From the NCBI RefSeq assembly GCF_016424485.1, contig NZ_JAELUP010000003.1:62001-126000 (forward strand): 64,000 nucleotides of DNA. Reading direction: 5' to 3'. This DNA is from Paenibacillus roseus (lineage in GTDB: Bacteria; Bacillota; Bacilli; Paenibacillales; Paenibacillaceae). Shown here in pieces: positions 1 to 9,254 of this stretch (positions are counted from its first letter, which is position 1; every line of letters begins with the position of its first letter). The translations under genes and the position numbers were made by a program. The notes under the pieces were generated by a model that was not told the origin of the DNA, searched no databases, and worked only from the letters and a program-made list of their open reading frames with translations.

Positions 1-1056
1 ATTCAATCTTTGATCCGAAAATGGGTGACAGGTATTCATTCCGGGAAGTTGACCTTTGGCGGGAAAAAGAGCACGGGATTTGGACAATTTGAAGTGCTGA
101 CTCTGGAACGGAATATATTCAAATTTGATGATCTCGAATCGCTTGATGATTTTATTTTTACACATCCTGAGCATCACACCGGTAAAGAAAAGCTCGATGC
201 TGATGAATGGGCGAAACCAGTAGACAAAACAGCAAACAACATAGATAACCAGATCGTATTTTCGTTGGCAGGAAGCTTTCCTTATGGTGTATATCAATCT
301 TTTACAGATGACACAGCCAGAAAGGATATGAAGGGTTCCTCCGGTTCTAACCAGCAAACAACTGCAAAAGTGACGGGATTATTACACAACAGTAGTGAAT
401 ACTTTATTCCCGCTACTAGTATGAAGGGATTGCTTCGCAATGAAGTTCGATTATTGCTGCTGCGAATGCTGGCAGACAATCAGAGTGCTGACATTCAAAT
501 GAAGGTTGATAACATCTGCGCAGAGATGTTCGGCAGCAAAGAACAGACCGGCAAGCTGATTGTGGAGGATATGAGACTTGCAAAAGCTAATGCTTTCCCT
601 GTAGAGATTAATCGGCCTCTCAGGAAAGCACAGAAAGTTTTAGAAGAAGTAAAGTCCACATTGCCGATTTATAACAAAATAGATCGACTCACCGGTGGGG
701 TGCTTGCCGCCGCTCTCAAGCATCAGAATGAGATTCAAGGCGAAGCGAAGTGGAATATTAAATTACGGACAGATACAAATCCGCAAGAACAAACCCCGTA
801 TTTATTTCCAATCATCTATGTACTCCGTAAAATCGGATCAGGAAAAATTCCCGTAGGTGGAAGAACGGTCATCGGCCTGGGGCAGTTTATGGGCGATAAC
901 ACCGTTGTTTCAGGCAATGGATGGAGCTGTGAACTGAATAATACCAATGCGTTGGACACAGACAGCCTCGTATGGCTGGAGAGCAGCTACAACCATTTCA
1001 AAACATGGCTTGAATGCCGGATCGATCTATTGAGAGAAGGTGAGGGAGATCTATGA
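1..1056 (+). CDS. Tandem Cas7-like RAMP subunit of a type III CRISPR effector, N-terminus outside window
   Basis: The frame is open from base 1, so the true start lies upstream; about 351 codons are visible. Near codons 18-30 the motif GGKKSTGFGQF is the glycine-rich loop that closes a RAMP (Cas7) fold. A second RAMP unit follows, with IPATSMKGLLRNE near codons 135-147 and its own closing loop PVGGRTVIGLGQF near 283-296. The protein is therefore a fusion of at least two Cas7 units, as known in type III-D effectors, where such subunits line the crRNA and cut target RNA. Its stop overlaps the next start (ATGA), so the three genes form one translationally coupled operon. The RAMP assignment is firm; the subtype is inferred from the neighbours. 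The gene is visibly A+T-richer than the type I-C cas genes further along. Confidence 0.8.
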   Translation: MQSLIRKWVTGIHSGKLTFGGKKSTGFGQFEVLTLERNIFKFDDLESLDDFIFTHPEHHTGKEKLDADEWAKPVDKTANNIDNQIVFSLAGSFPYGVYQSFTDDTARKDMKGSSGSNQQTTAKVTGLLHNSSEYFIPATSMKGLLRNEVRLLLLRMLADNQSADIQMKVDNICAEMFGSKEQTGKLIVEDMRLAKANAFPVEINRPLRKAQKVLEEVKSTLPIYNKIDRLTGGVLAAALKHQNEIQGEAKWNIKLRTDTNPQEQTPYLFPIIYVLRKIGSGKIPVGGRTVIGLGQFMGDNTVVSGNGWSCELNNTNALDTDSLVWLESSYNHFKTWLECRIDLLREGEGDL

Positions 1057-1469
1057 AGCCATTTCATCTAACGGATTTGAATATGGAATCCTTTTATTAC
1101 ATTGCACATTTGCTGGATCGTGTGCTGGTAGGGAATAATACAGACTCCGAATATTCGCTGCTCGAAGTTGCTATAGATAAAGGCATGGTTATCGAAGCTC
1201 ACTTTTTTAACAAGGAACAGGAGGTATATGTTGTTCAGGACAACAACCTTTTCCGGGCGTACGAGCCTTTGATTCATAATCCTGTAGCATCAGATGACTC
1301 ATACAATAGAGTTATTGAGCGGTCTTATCAAATAGAGGATAATAAATCGAGATTGTACAACACACTAGTTGTCAAGGAGTATCTCGATTACGAGGATAAT
1401 CTGGCGTATGTGAAGAAGACTGTTTTGTTTGCATTGGAATACCAGAATTGGAAGGAGAAGAGTCGATGA
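1053..1469 (+). CDS. Csx19-like type III-D CRISPR accessory protein
   Basis: This is a 138-residue protein between two RAMP genes, overlapping both neighbours by 4 nt (ATGA at each junction). It has no obvious enzyme motif. It is acidic, with a C-terminal segment VKEYLDYEDNLAYVKK (about residues 107-122) resembling the conserved end of the Csx19 (TIGR03984) family, which is typically about this size. Csx19 sits next to TIGR03986-type RAMP genes in type III-D loci, and that context is the main support. Its molecular role is not established in the family. An unrelated small subunit (Csm2/Cmr5-like helical protein) is less likely, because the sequence looks mixed alpha/beta. Confidence 0.55.
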   Translation: MKPFHLTDLNMESFYYIAHLLDRVLVGNNTDSEYSLLEVAIDKGMVIEAHFFNKEQEVYVVQDNNLFRAYEPLIHNPVASDDSYNRVIERSYQIEDNKSRLYNTLVVKEYLDYEDNLAYVKKTVLFALEYQNWKEKSR

Positions 1470-3814
1470 ACTACCCGAAGAAGAACTTTCCAAAAGATAG
1501 GCCGATTCCTTTAACGCTCCCCTATGATTTTATTCCCTTTCCGGGCGCTAGCAGCTCTCAGGATGACAACTCTTCGGATAAATATCTTTATCCGTATACC
1601 GTACAAAATGTGCCCAAACACGATGAGGGTCATGGGGGCCGGCGATTGAGCGGAACGATTTCATATACCATCCAACCGCACGGTGAGCTGGCTTTGGAGA
1701 TGAGAACAAGGGCAGATGGGAGCTTCTTCTTGAGTGGGAGCCAGCTCAGGGGGAAAGTGAGATCCAATGTTGAAATTTTAAGCGCCAGTTACCCGGAGTT
1801 TATAGACCGCTCTGAAATGGTATATCGGGATATTGCGAGCGGTAGATATCGGCAGATCCTCTTGTCTGAGAATGAAAAAAGCAAAGGTAAAATTGAAGAG
1901 AATGTTCATGCAGGATATCTGATGAAGAGGGATCAGACATTTTATATTATCCCGGCGAAACCTATCGGCAATAAAAACTTCATTTCAGTAAAGGAACACT
2001 GGCTTATATACAACAGCCCTGGGTTATTAGATAAGAATAATCAACTTTATAATTGGGGAGCCAGCGCTCATACAGGCTATCAACAGGAGATGGAGAAGCT
2101 GCAAAAAAAAATCGGCCAATTAACCGAGCAAATTAAGGTTCTTCGATTTAATCTCAGAGATAAACTGGATAGCGATACAGTCGAGAGAATGTCTGACGTT
2201 TTTTTGAGACACTTTAATTTAAACAAAAGTGATGTCAAGAAACTAAAGTCCGATTTAAAAAATCAGCCATACGATGAATCAAAAGCAATAGAGGAAATTG
2301 AAATTCTCAAGAGGAAATTGACAGAAAAACTAAATAAAGTAGTGAGATATAAAAGTGATTTTTCGGAATTAATAAGCAAAAGCGCCGAAAGGTGGGGGTA
2401 TAAGGCCAGAATTGATATCTACTATTCCTTCTTGAAATCCAATAAAGACTTTAAGCCTTACGAAGAACCGGTATCCTTCTCCCGGACAGAAGCTGGAAGT
2501 CTTGTCTCTATAGGAACAAAAGGGGAGGAGTTAGGGGAGACAGGCTATTTGTTTAATTCTGCAAATGCAGTCTCCAAACGCTCCCATTATTTGATTAACA
2601 ATCCGAATGATGACAAAGAAATTGAGGTTCCATCGAATGTTGTATGGAAATACAATCAATTATTGAAGGAACAACATACTGAGGATGATTTTTACAATAT
2701 ATTCGATAAGTATGACAAGCTGTCGAAATGCAAAATGCCAGGAGGCAAAAACAAAGAGATTATCGTGTTTTACCAGGAACAGGAACGTTGTGAAAAGGAT
2801 CAGGGGCTATTTATTGGGCGAACCCCCTATTTCAAGGTAGCTTATGATCATCAGCTTAGCGAATTATTAAAGGATTCGAATTCATCCAATATTGACTATG
2901 CGAGAGCCATGTTTGGATATGTTAGCCAAGGGGAAAACAAGGATGTGAATGCATCGGCTTACAAATCGAGGCTTCGCTTCAGCCCGATTGATATTGTTAG
3001 CACGAAAGGAGAACTTGATGTAAAAACCAGAACATTTCTGCTGGCAAGCCCCTCCGCAACCGCGGCAGGGATGTATTTGCAGCCCAAGAATGATAGAAGA
3101 GCGAAGTATGAAAAGGAAGTAGAGGACAATAAAGATAAGAAAGAAGAATCACCCCGGCCAAAACTAAACGGATACAAATATTATCATATACTTCCTAAAA
3201 TTGTAGAGTATCAGCCTGAAAAAAAGACAAAAAATATAGAGTCTGCAAGACAGATTGTACGCCCTGAAGGCGTGCGCTTACAAGGGAAAATCTATTTTTC
3301 CAATTTGTTCCCTAGTGAACTAGGTTTATTGATCCTAGGGCTTGATATGAAAAGGTTGCTAGACTCAGAGGAATACAAGGATGATGTGAAGAGACATCAG
3401 AATGACATTAAGAATGCTTATGAATTAATAGGGGGAGCCAAGCCTTATGGTTATGGCAAGGTGCGAATAAGCATTGAAAGCATCAAGCTTGAAAAACAGG
3501 GAAATGACTTTGTTTCTCTGATTACAAAGCCTGACGAGGATGCGGATGCTGTACAGCAAATCTCGAGCTATATTGATGCTTGCATTCAGAAGTTAGGTGG
3601 GGGTACGCTGTTTAAAACCGACCGTATGGACAAGTATATATGCAGCAAGCAAGAAACCAGCTTTGATAATAAAGCTACGCATATTAATTGGTCAACAATT
3701 AAAGATATTGGCCCTATGCTGGAAAAATATAAGGTAGGAAGTAAACAAGTGGGTTATCCCAAGACCAGTTATCTCAAGTCCAAGAAACCAAACAGCGATA
3801 AGGATGGCGGATAA
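1466..3814 (+). CDS. TIGR03986-type RAMP protein of a type III-D CRISPR effector, with coiled-coil insertion
   Basis: This is a 782-residue protein. The ATG at 1466 is chosen because it overlaps the previous stop (ATGA) and has GGAAGGAG upstream; an earlier in-frame ATG at 1448 lies inside that ribosome binding site. The N-terminal part has YTIQPHGELALEMRT followed by FFLSGSQLRGKVRSNVEIL (about residues 90-108), the RAMP signature with the Gly-Ser-x-Leu-Arg-Gly turn. A closing glycine-rich loop, IGGAKPYGYGKVRI, lies near residues 655-668. Both are as expected of large TIGR03986 RAMP proteins, which act as a Cas7/Cas5-type part of the crRNA complex. Residues about 205-305 are rich in Lys, Glu and Leu with heptad spacing, a predicted coiled coil inserted between the RAMP parts. 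No cas10 or adaptation gene is visible downstream. Confidence 0.75.
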   Translation: MNYPKKNFPKDRPIPLTLPYDFIPFPGASSSQDDNSSDKYLYPYTVQNVPKHDEGHGGRRLSGTISYTIQPHGELALEMRTRADGSFFLSGSQLRGKVRSNVEILSASYPEFIDRSEMVYRDIASGRYRQILLSENEKSKGKIEENVHAGYLMKRDQTFYIIPAKPIGNKNFISVKEHWLIYNSPGLLDKNNQLYNWGASAHTGYQQEMEKLQKKIGQLTEQIKVLRFNLRDKLDSDTVERMSDVFLRHFNLNKSDVKKLKSDLKNQPYDESKAIEEIEILKRKLTEKLNKVVRYKSDFSELISKSAERWGYKARIDIYYSFLKSNKDFKPYEEPVSFSRTEAGSLVSIGTKGEELGETGYLFNSANAVSKRSHYLINNPNDDKEIEVPSNVVWKYNQLLKEQHTEDDFYNIFDKYDKLSKCKMPGGKNKEIIVFYQEQERCEKDQGLFIGRTPYFKVAYDHQLSELLKDSNSSNIDYARAMFGYVSQGENKDVNASAYKSRLRFSPIDIVSTKGELDVKTRTFLLASPSATAAGMYLQPKNDRRAKYEKEVEDNKDKKEESPRPKLNGYKYYHILPKIVEYQPEKKTKNIESARQIVRPEGVRLQGKIYFSNLFPSELGLLILGLDMKRLLDSEEYKDDVKRHQNDIKNAYELIGGAKPYGYGKVRISIESIKLEKQGNDFVSLITKPDEDADAVQQISSYIDACIQKLGGGTLFKTDRMDKYICSKQETSFDNKATHINWSTIKDIGPMLEKYKVGSKQVGYPKTSYLKSKKPNSDKDGG

Positions 3815-3821
3815 GTAAGCC

Positions 3822-3965
3822 AGAGTGTGAAAGGATTCTGTAGAAGCGAAGCGCTCGCATTTGTTCCTGGATTTCTTCTTCTGAAATCGTCATTCAAGAA
3901 ATCCGGGAACAACAGCGGTCGGAAGAACCTTTCACACGCAGGTCTCGCCTGACATTCATTTGTTC
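3822..3965 (+). repeat. Dispersed hairpin element, copy A
   Basis: The outer arms GTGTGAAAGG (3825-3834) and CCTTTCACAC (3928-3937) pair perfectly. Inside, GTTCCTGGATTTCTT (starting about 3861) pairs with AAGAAATCCGGGAAC (ending about 3910). The 17-nt core AACAGCGGTCGGAAGAA occupies 3911-3927, followed by the tail CGCCTGACATTCATTTGTTC. The core recurs near 13508, 30085, 35750 and 49037, always between genes. Confidence 0.75.
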
Positions 3966-3988
3966 AACTGATATATAGACTACAGGCA

Positions 3989-4011
3989 ACCGGACATTTA
4001 TGATGTCCGGT
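3989..4011 (+). terminator. Hairpin, possible terminator of the type III operon
   Basis: ACCGGACAT (3989-3997) and ATGTCCGGT (4003-4011) form a 9-bp stem with a 5-nt loop, followed only by a weak ATTT tract. It lies downstream of the RAMP operon and copy A of the dispersed element. The rest of 4012-4275 shows a TATAAT at 4068-4073 with a poor -35 region and nothing else I can name. Confidence 0.45.
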
Positions 4012-4275
4012 ATTTCCCGTTCCATGTATATAAAATTTCCCGCCTTCATCGTAGCAACAGGTTTCTGTATAATGAAAAGAGGGTAGTAAAATATTGGAAG
4101 ACAATTTTTTTGCAGTCAATCATTCAAAAAGGAACAAATGTTCGGGAGGAAAATATCGAACTTAAGAGAATAAATATAAGTCCTGTAAAATTTATCCGAA
4201 ATTCGCTGTGCAGAAAGGAGCAAATCACAGAAGTAAACAAAAGAACATGATTCCACACCAAACAGGAGGGATAGT

Positions 4276-5355
4276 ATGATTCAATTACCTGTTAACCACT
4301 CACCCATTATTAAAGGACGCATGCATTATGCATTCATGCTCTCCATCATTACCACCTTCGACAATTACGAGCCTTGGCTTTACAGTCATTTTATTAACCT
4401 GCAATGCAACAAGTTAGATGTTCTGGATAACATTGATAATGAACTGAGATTTGTGAAGTGTGACACCCCACATTACTATAAAGCAATTATCGATTACGAA
4501 ATGATTAAGATTCCTACCTTAAAGCAACTGGATGTTGATATGCACAACTTCATTTTGAATTCTTTGAAGAATGGAAAATACATTTTCATAAACGTCGATA
4601 AATACTTTATCCCCCAAACTCTTGCTTATAAACAATTCAGCCAAGTTCAGGAGATCCTGGTCTTTGGCGCAGATATTTACAATGATTATTACACCGTTCT
4701 TTTATATGATGATAAGGAGCAGTACGCAATTAAGAAAGTAACCTTTGAAGAAATGCAGCTGGCTACTCATGACCTGGAGACAGGTTTTTGGAATGAAGAT
4801 ATCTTCCTGATCTGGAAGCCTGACGATGACTTCAAATACCGCTGCCACATGTATGCCCCCGATATCGGCGTTATTGTTCAAGAACTGACGGACTACTACT
4901 ATTCCCGCTCCTCCTCGGAAATCGTAAAGCTTCATCTCAACATGGACTTGTACGACTACGGAACTTCCATTTACCAGCTTATGAAATTTAACAACATACA
5001 AATGGCAGCGATTACACCTCAGGACCCTGCTTTCCGTTACCCTGTTATTTCGCTGAATACGCTATGGGAACACAAAAAAATAATGACAAGCCGTGTAGAA
5101 TATTTGACTCGCCTGGGCTACTTGTCTGAGACAACGAGTACTATTCAGGCGTTCCGCGAATTGGAGCAGGATGTGCTCGGGCTGAGGCAGTTTGTGTTGA
5201 AAATGCAAGTAAAAAGGGAGTTTGATGCAGCGAGAATCAATAACCGGCTGGACACGATTGCTGAGATTGAAAAACCGCTGATCGCCCAGTTAATTGAGGA
5301 ATTGACTCGTACTGTTCAAACGGACAAGTATCTGGGGCAGCAAGTTGTAACATAA
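4276..5355 (+). CDS. Protein of unknown function, 359 residues
   Basis: I do not recognise this gene with confidence. It starts at ATG 4276 after AGGAGGG. The sequence is rich in Tyr, Phe, Asp and Asn, without signal peptide or membrane segment. The central part, with KYIFINVDKYFIPQ (about residues 101-114), then VQEILVFGADIYNDYYTVLL (about 123-142) and a following FEEMQ, has the alternating pattern of the inactive papain/C39-like fold found in lone proteins near peptide-synthetase clusters of Bacilli. That is a weak resemblance, not an assignment. The C-terminal 100 residues are helical and charged. It stands alone, between the CRISPR operon and a terminator, with its own leader of about 200 nt. 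Confidence 0.7.
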   Translation: MIQLPVNHSPIIKGRMHYAFMLSIITTFDNYEPWLYSHFINLQCNKLDVLDNIDNELRFVKCDTPHYYKAIIDYEMIKIPTLKQLDVDMHNFILNSLKNGKYIFINVDKYFIPQTLAYKQFSQVQEILVFGADIYNDYYTVLLYDDKEQYAIKKVTFEEMQLATHDLETGFWNEDIFLIWKPDDDFKYRCHMYAPDIGVIVQELTDYYYSRSSSEIVKLHLNMDLYDYGTSIYQLMKFNNIQMAAITPQDPAFRYPVISLNTLWEHKKIMTSRVEYLTRLGYLSETTSTIQAFRELEQDVLGLRQFVLKMQVKREFDAARINNRLDTIAEIEKPLIAQLIEELTRTVQTDKYLGQQVVT

Positions 5356-5696
5356 GGGTGGAATAGGGAAAAAATATGGCAAGGGGGATGTCCCCCTTGA
5401 TCCGCCCGTATGACGAGTCAACATTGGAAGATCCCGGAGCCCGACTCCGCCAACTTGTGATCATAATTTGGAACTTCTCAATAAGTCAATTGCAGAAAGC
5501 GTTTTACTTTTCGAAATCATTATTATGTCACGGCGCTTCTGCTCCCACCCTGCCGCCGCGAGGGCGTATACATTGGGATCAAGGTGTTCAAAAGAATTGC
5601 CGGCCTAAGCAGTATCGGGAATGTGCAAGGCTGCCTTATGGCGAAGAAGTGACGATTGTCCCCAATTTGGGATAGATAGAAGGTTGATTATGCAGC
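5356..5696. other. Intergenic stretch with a hairpin and no convincing gene
   Basis: A perfect hairpin, CAAGGGGG-ATGT-CCCCCTTG, lies at 5380-5399 just after the upstream gene but lacks a T-tract. The open frame at 5376-5675 has no ribosome binding site suited to its ATG and an atypical composition, and other frames over the same bases are equally open. It may be a decayed gene; I could not identify one. Confidence 0.4.
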
Positions 5697-5727
5697 ACCG
5701 TACCGAGTATCAGGTACGGTTTTTTTG
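5697..5727 (+). terminator. Intrinsic terminator
   Basis: ACCGTACC and GGTACGGT form an 8-bp stem with an 8-nt loop, followed directly by TTTTTTG. It insulates the AraC-type regulator from upstream transcription. Confidence 0.85.
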
Positions 5728-5811
5728 TTTTCGAACAGTAGTGCAAGTGTGATAAGTATGTTATATTGAATATGTATGCGTTTCCATATACAAAAAGGGG
5801 GCGGCTGTGCG

Positions 5812-8127
5812 ATGCAGCTTATGAAAAAAATGGGAAAACATAGCTTATTTCTACGTTTGCTTGTGCCCTATCTTATATTCATCGTTCTTGCCATGCTGCT
5901 TGGCTGGGTTATTTATGCCAAAACCTTACAGTTGTTCGAGGATGAGGTCAGTCGGAATAATATGCATATTCTGGAGCAGGCAAAGTCAACATTAGAGCGC
6001 AGACTGGCCGAGGTTGAGATGGTCGTTCAACAGTTGAGAAATGATCCGAAGATCATGCGGCTTCAGCATGTCCTTGATCCATTCGAGGGCGCAATGACAT
6101 ACCGCATCTGGGACACGCAAAGACAACTTTACAACTACAATCTATCTAATAATTTTATCCTTGATTATTATATTTATTATAATAAAAGCGATATTGTTCT
6201 TTCTCCGCACTCGACTTACGAGATGCCCAAGTTTTATGAATCGGTCCTGTTTGACCCCAAAGAAGGGCTGGACGAATGGCGCGACCGATTTTTTAATGGG
6301 TATTCCCATCGTAATTTGATGCCGACGCAGCGTGTTGTTTATCATGACCGACCATACGATATGCTCATTTACCGCCAGTCGCTTGGCTACCCGAACGATC
6401 CCCAGGGGACGATTATGGTTCTGATCGATAACCGGGAAGTGTTGAAGCTGTTCGAAGGAATTTCGTCCAAGGACGGCAGTTCGATCTATGTTATGGATGA
6501 GCAGGGGCAGATTATTATATCGATTGGCGCAGACCCTGCTGCTGTTCAACCCATGAATCGTGAAGAGTTGCTTCATGACGGGCCGTCAGGGCTTATCAAA
6601 GCCTCCCCAAAAACTGCTGACATGACAATCACGTACACAACAAGCCGGCAGAACGGGTGGTCCTATGTTGTCGCACAGCCTCCGCACATCGTGCTTGAGA
6701 AGGTATTCTATATTAAAAATATTGTATTCACGGCAGCGGCGATTTTTATTCTGTTTGGAATATTGCTTGCCTATTTTTTCACTTATCGCAGCAATAAGCC
6801 TTTAAAAGCAATTGTCCGCACATTAAACGAGAGTTTTCACAGCGAAGATAATAAAACCGGCAATCCTTTCTTCTTTATTCAGCGTTCCGTATCCGACCTG
6901 GTTGATAATAACACCAGGTTGCAGAAGGAAATGCGCCGACAAGCGCCTTTGCTGAGAGCGGCGCTCTTTGAGCAACTGCTTAAAGGCGAAGTTATCGGGG
7001 AAAAGAATATTGAAACTGCGCTGCTTCACCAAAACTTGCATCTTAATGACAGGTTCTGTGGCGTTGCTCTGCTCCAGTTTACCGGTTATGACCATTCCTT
7101 GAGCCAAGAAATGCTGAAAGACCTGGATTACAAGCGCGTTATTTTGAAGGAAGCTATGCACAGGCTGCTCGGTGAACATATCTATGATCACGACGTGTCC
7201 GAGGACAAGATTGCATTGCTTTTCTTTGATAATTCCGATCACAGAGAGGACTGCGAACGTCTGATCAAGCAGAGCCTGGAGACGCTATCTGCTGAAATCA
7301 TGCAAGGGCTGAATATTTCGTTTGCAATTGGGGTCGGCGGAATCTACGAGTCGCGTATGGAGATTTCCAAGTCCTATGAGGAAGCCAGGCAAGCATTGTC
7401 CTTCCATGGGCGAGAACAAACCAGGGGCATAATCTGGTTTGATTCGTTGCCTCAGGAACAAACAAGCTACTATTATCCGCTGGATGCGGCCGTTCGGCTG
7501 GTGAATGTTGCAAAATCAGGCGACTGGCACGAAGTGGAGAGATTGCTGGATGAATTGTACAGGAACAATTTTGTAGAACGTCATCTTCCGCTGCCGTTGC
7601 TGCAATTATTTATTTGCGATTTGGTTGCTAACCTGGCCAAGCTGCATGAACAGGTCGCGCCGGATACGGCGGTTGATATTCGACCGCTAATGGGTCAAGT
7701 GCATGACTCCGACGATATGAAGAAAATTTACGATGCAGTCGTCGAGCACTATCGCGCCATTTGCGACCATGTGAATGAACGCAAGCGCAGTCAAAACTTG
7801 CGCCTGCTGGACGATATTCTTCGCTTGATTGACGGTTCTTATATGCAGGCTGATCTGAATCTGGATGCTGCCGCAGACCGACTGCTTATATCGAAAGTAT
7901 ATTTATCTCAATTTTTCAAGGAACAGACGGGTATCAATTTTTCGGACTATATTGAGAACAAGCGGATGGAAGAAGCCCGCAAGCTGCTTGTCTCAACAGA
8001 AATGGCCGTAAATGATATTTCCGAACGGGTAGGATATAACTCATCCAATACATTTTGCAGAGCGTTCAAGCGAAGCAACGGACTGAGTCCATTAGGCTAT
8101 CGGAAGGCCACAAACCCGCACTGTTAA
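5812..8127 (+). CDS. Membrane-anchored AraC-family regulator with extracellular sensor domain
   Basis: This is a 771-residue protein. The ATG at 5812 is preferred over the upstream in-frame ATG at 5776 because AAAAGGGGG lies 10 nt before it. An N-terminal membrane helix (about residues 15-38) is followed by a large extracellular region of Cache type, a second helix (about 305-330, ending in AYFFTYRS), a linker, and a C-terminal AraC pair of helix-turn-helix units (about 670-771), with LLISKVYLSQFFKEQTG and the second unit VGYNSSNTFCRAFKRSNG. Regulators of this design (YesN/YtdP-like) in Paenibacillus sit beside oligosaccharide importers and switch them on when a sugar is sensed outside the cell. 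The next three genes are such an importer, which suggests the target. Confidence 0.88.
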   Translation: MQLMKKMGKHSLFLRLLVPYLIFIVLAMLLGWVIYAKTLQLFEDEVSRNNMHILEQAKSTLERRLAEVEMVVQQLRNDPKIMRLQHVLDPFEGAMTYRIWDTQRQLYNYNLSNNFILDYYIYYNKSDIVLSPHSTYEMPKFYESVLFDPKEGLDEWRDRFFNGYSHRNLMPTQRVVYHDRPYDMLIYRQSLGYPNDPQGTIMVLIDNREVLKLFEGISSKDGSSIYVMDEQGQIIISIGADPAAVQPMNREELLHDGPSGLIKASPKTADMTITYTTSRQNGWSYVVAQPPHIVLEKVFYIKNIVFTAAAIFILFGILLAYFFTYRSNKPLKAIVRTLNESFHSEDNKTGNPFFFIQRSVSDLVDNNTRLQKEMRRQAPLLRAALFEQLLKGEVIGEKNIETALLHQNLHLNDRFCGVALLQFTGYDHSLSQEMLKDLDYKRVILKEAMHRLLGEHIYDHDVSEDKIALLFFDNSDHREDCERLIKQSLETLSAEIMQGLNISFAIGVGGIYESRMEISKSYEEARQALSFHGREQTRGIIWFDSLPQEQTSYYYPLDAAVRLVNVAKSGDWHEVERLLDELYRNNFVERHLPLPLLQLFICDLVANLAKLHEQVAPDTAVDIRPLMGQVHDSDDMKKIYDAVVEHYRAICDHVNERKRSQNLRLLDDILRLIDGSYMQADLNLDAAADRLLISKVYLSQFFKEQTGINFSDYIENKRMEEARKLLVSTEMAVNDISERVGYNSSNTFCRAFKRSNGLSPLGYRKATNPHC

Positions 8128-8276
8128 AGGGTTTTTCAAGGTATACAATACAATTGCACATTGCAAAAGCAAATGCACATCCCCTTTTCCTATCGGCTGC
8201 ATATCCGGAAATGAACTACGTATTTACGTCCGGCAGTCGTTGCTATATGTTTAGTAGCGAGAGGGGGTGAACAAGA

Positions 8277-9236
8277 TTGGAAGCGCTTAAACCATTGTCG
8301 AGAAATGAGAAAGTACAGAAAGGCATAGCCGCCCGTCTTGTGAAAATGAGGAAGGTTTGGCAGTTGTATGTGCTTATTGCTCTGCCGGTGCTCTACATTA
8401 TTATTTTTAAATACGTCCCGATGTACGGAGCGCAAATTGCCTTCAAGGATTTTGTAGTATCCAAAGGGATCTGGGACAGCCAGTGGGTAGGGCTGAAACA
8501 TTTTATCCGATTTTTCAATTCTTATGAATTTGGCAGACTAATGAAAAACACGCTCCTGATAAGCCTGTACAGTTTGATTGCCGGTTTTCCGTTTCCTATC
8601 ATTCTGGCGCTCAGTCTTAATATGGTGCGCAACCGGTTCTTCAAGAAATCGGTTCAAATGGTCACCTATGCACCTCATTTTATCTCTGTCGTCGTTATGG
8701 TCGGTATTGTGTTCGAACTGCTTGATCCTCGACATGGCGTAGTCAATATGATTTTACAGGCACTTGGCATGGACCCGATTAATTTTCTGGGTTCACCGGG
8801 TTTGTTCAAATCCATTTATGTCTGGTCGGGAATCTGGCAAAGCGTCGGATTCAGCTGTATTATCTATTTGGCCGCACTCTCGGGTATTGACCCTTCTTTG
8901 CATGAAGCTGCGGTTGTGGATGGCGCGAACAAATGGCGCCGCATCTGGCACATTGATATTCCGGGCATCATGCCGGTAGCAATCATTCTGCTGATCCTCA
9001 ATACTGGCAGCATGCTTGAAATCGGGTATGAGAAAGTGCTCCTGATGCAAAATCCGCTCAATATCCGGACATCAGAAATTATTGATACTTATGTCTACAA
9101 GGTGGGTCTGTTATCGCAGGCAATGAACTATTCTTATTCGGCGGCTATTGGCCTGTTCAAGTCCGTCATCGGTTTTGTCCTGATCTACAGCGTCAATAAA
9201 ATCGCGCAAAAGACAAATGAAACGAGCCTATGGTAA
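8277..9236 (+). CDS. Sugar ABC transporter permease, LplB-like
   Basis: This is a 319-residue membrane protein starting at TTG 8277, with GAGGGGG 9 nt upstream; no nearer ATG fits. It has six predicted membrane helices. The permease signature for ATPase contact is visible as HEAAVVDGANKWRRIWHIDIP (read as EAAxxDGA-x9-IxxP) near residues 205-225. LplB/YtcP-type permeases of the CUT1 group import oligosaccharides or complex glycans. It is followed after 18 nt by a second permease, so the pair forms a heterodimeric channel. The substrate cannot be told from sequence. Confidence 0.9.
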   Translation: MEALKPLSRNEKVQKGIAARLVKMRKVWQLYVLIALPVLYIIIFKYVPMYGAQIAFKDFVVSKGIWDSQWVGLKHFIRFFNSYEFGRLMKNTLLISLYSLIAGFPFPIILALSLNMVRNRFFKKSVQMVTYAPHFISVVVMVGIVFELLDPRHGVVNMILQALGMDPINFLGSPGLFKSIYVWSGIWQSVGFSCIIYLAALSGIDPSLHEAAVVDGANKWRRIWHIDIPGIMPVAIILLILNTGSMLEIGYEKVLLMQNPLNIRTSEIIDTYVYKVGLLSQAMNYSYSAAIGLFKSVIGFVLIYSVNKIAQKTNETSLW

Positions 9237-9254
9237 AGGGGGGGAGGGGCCACC

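Noticed and set aside
5376..5675. Open frame of 99 residues after the unknown protein
   Set aside because: There is no suitable ribosome binding site, composition is odd, and the other frames are equally open; at most a decayed gene.
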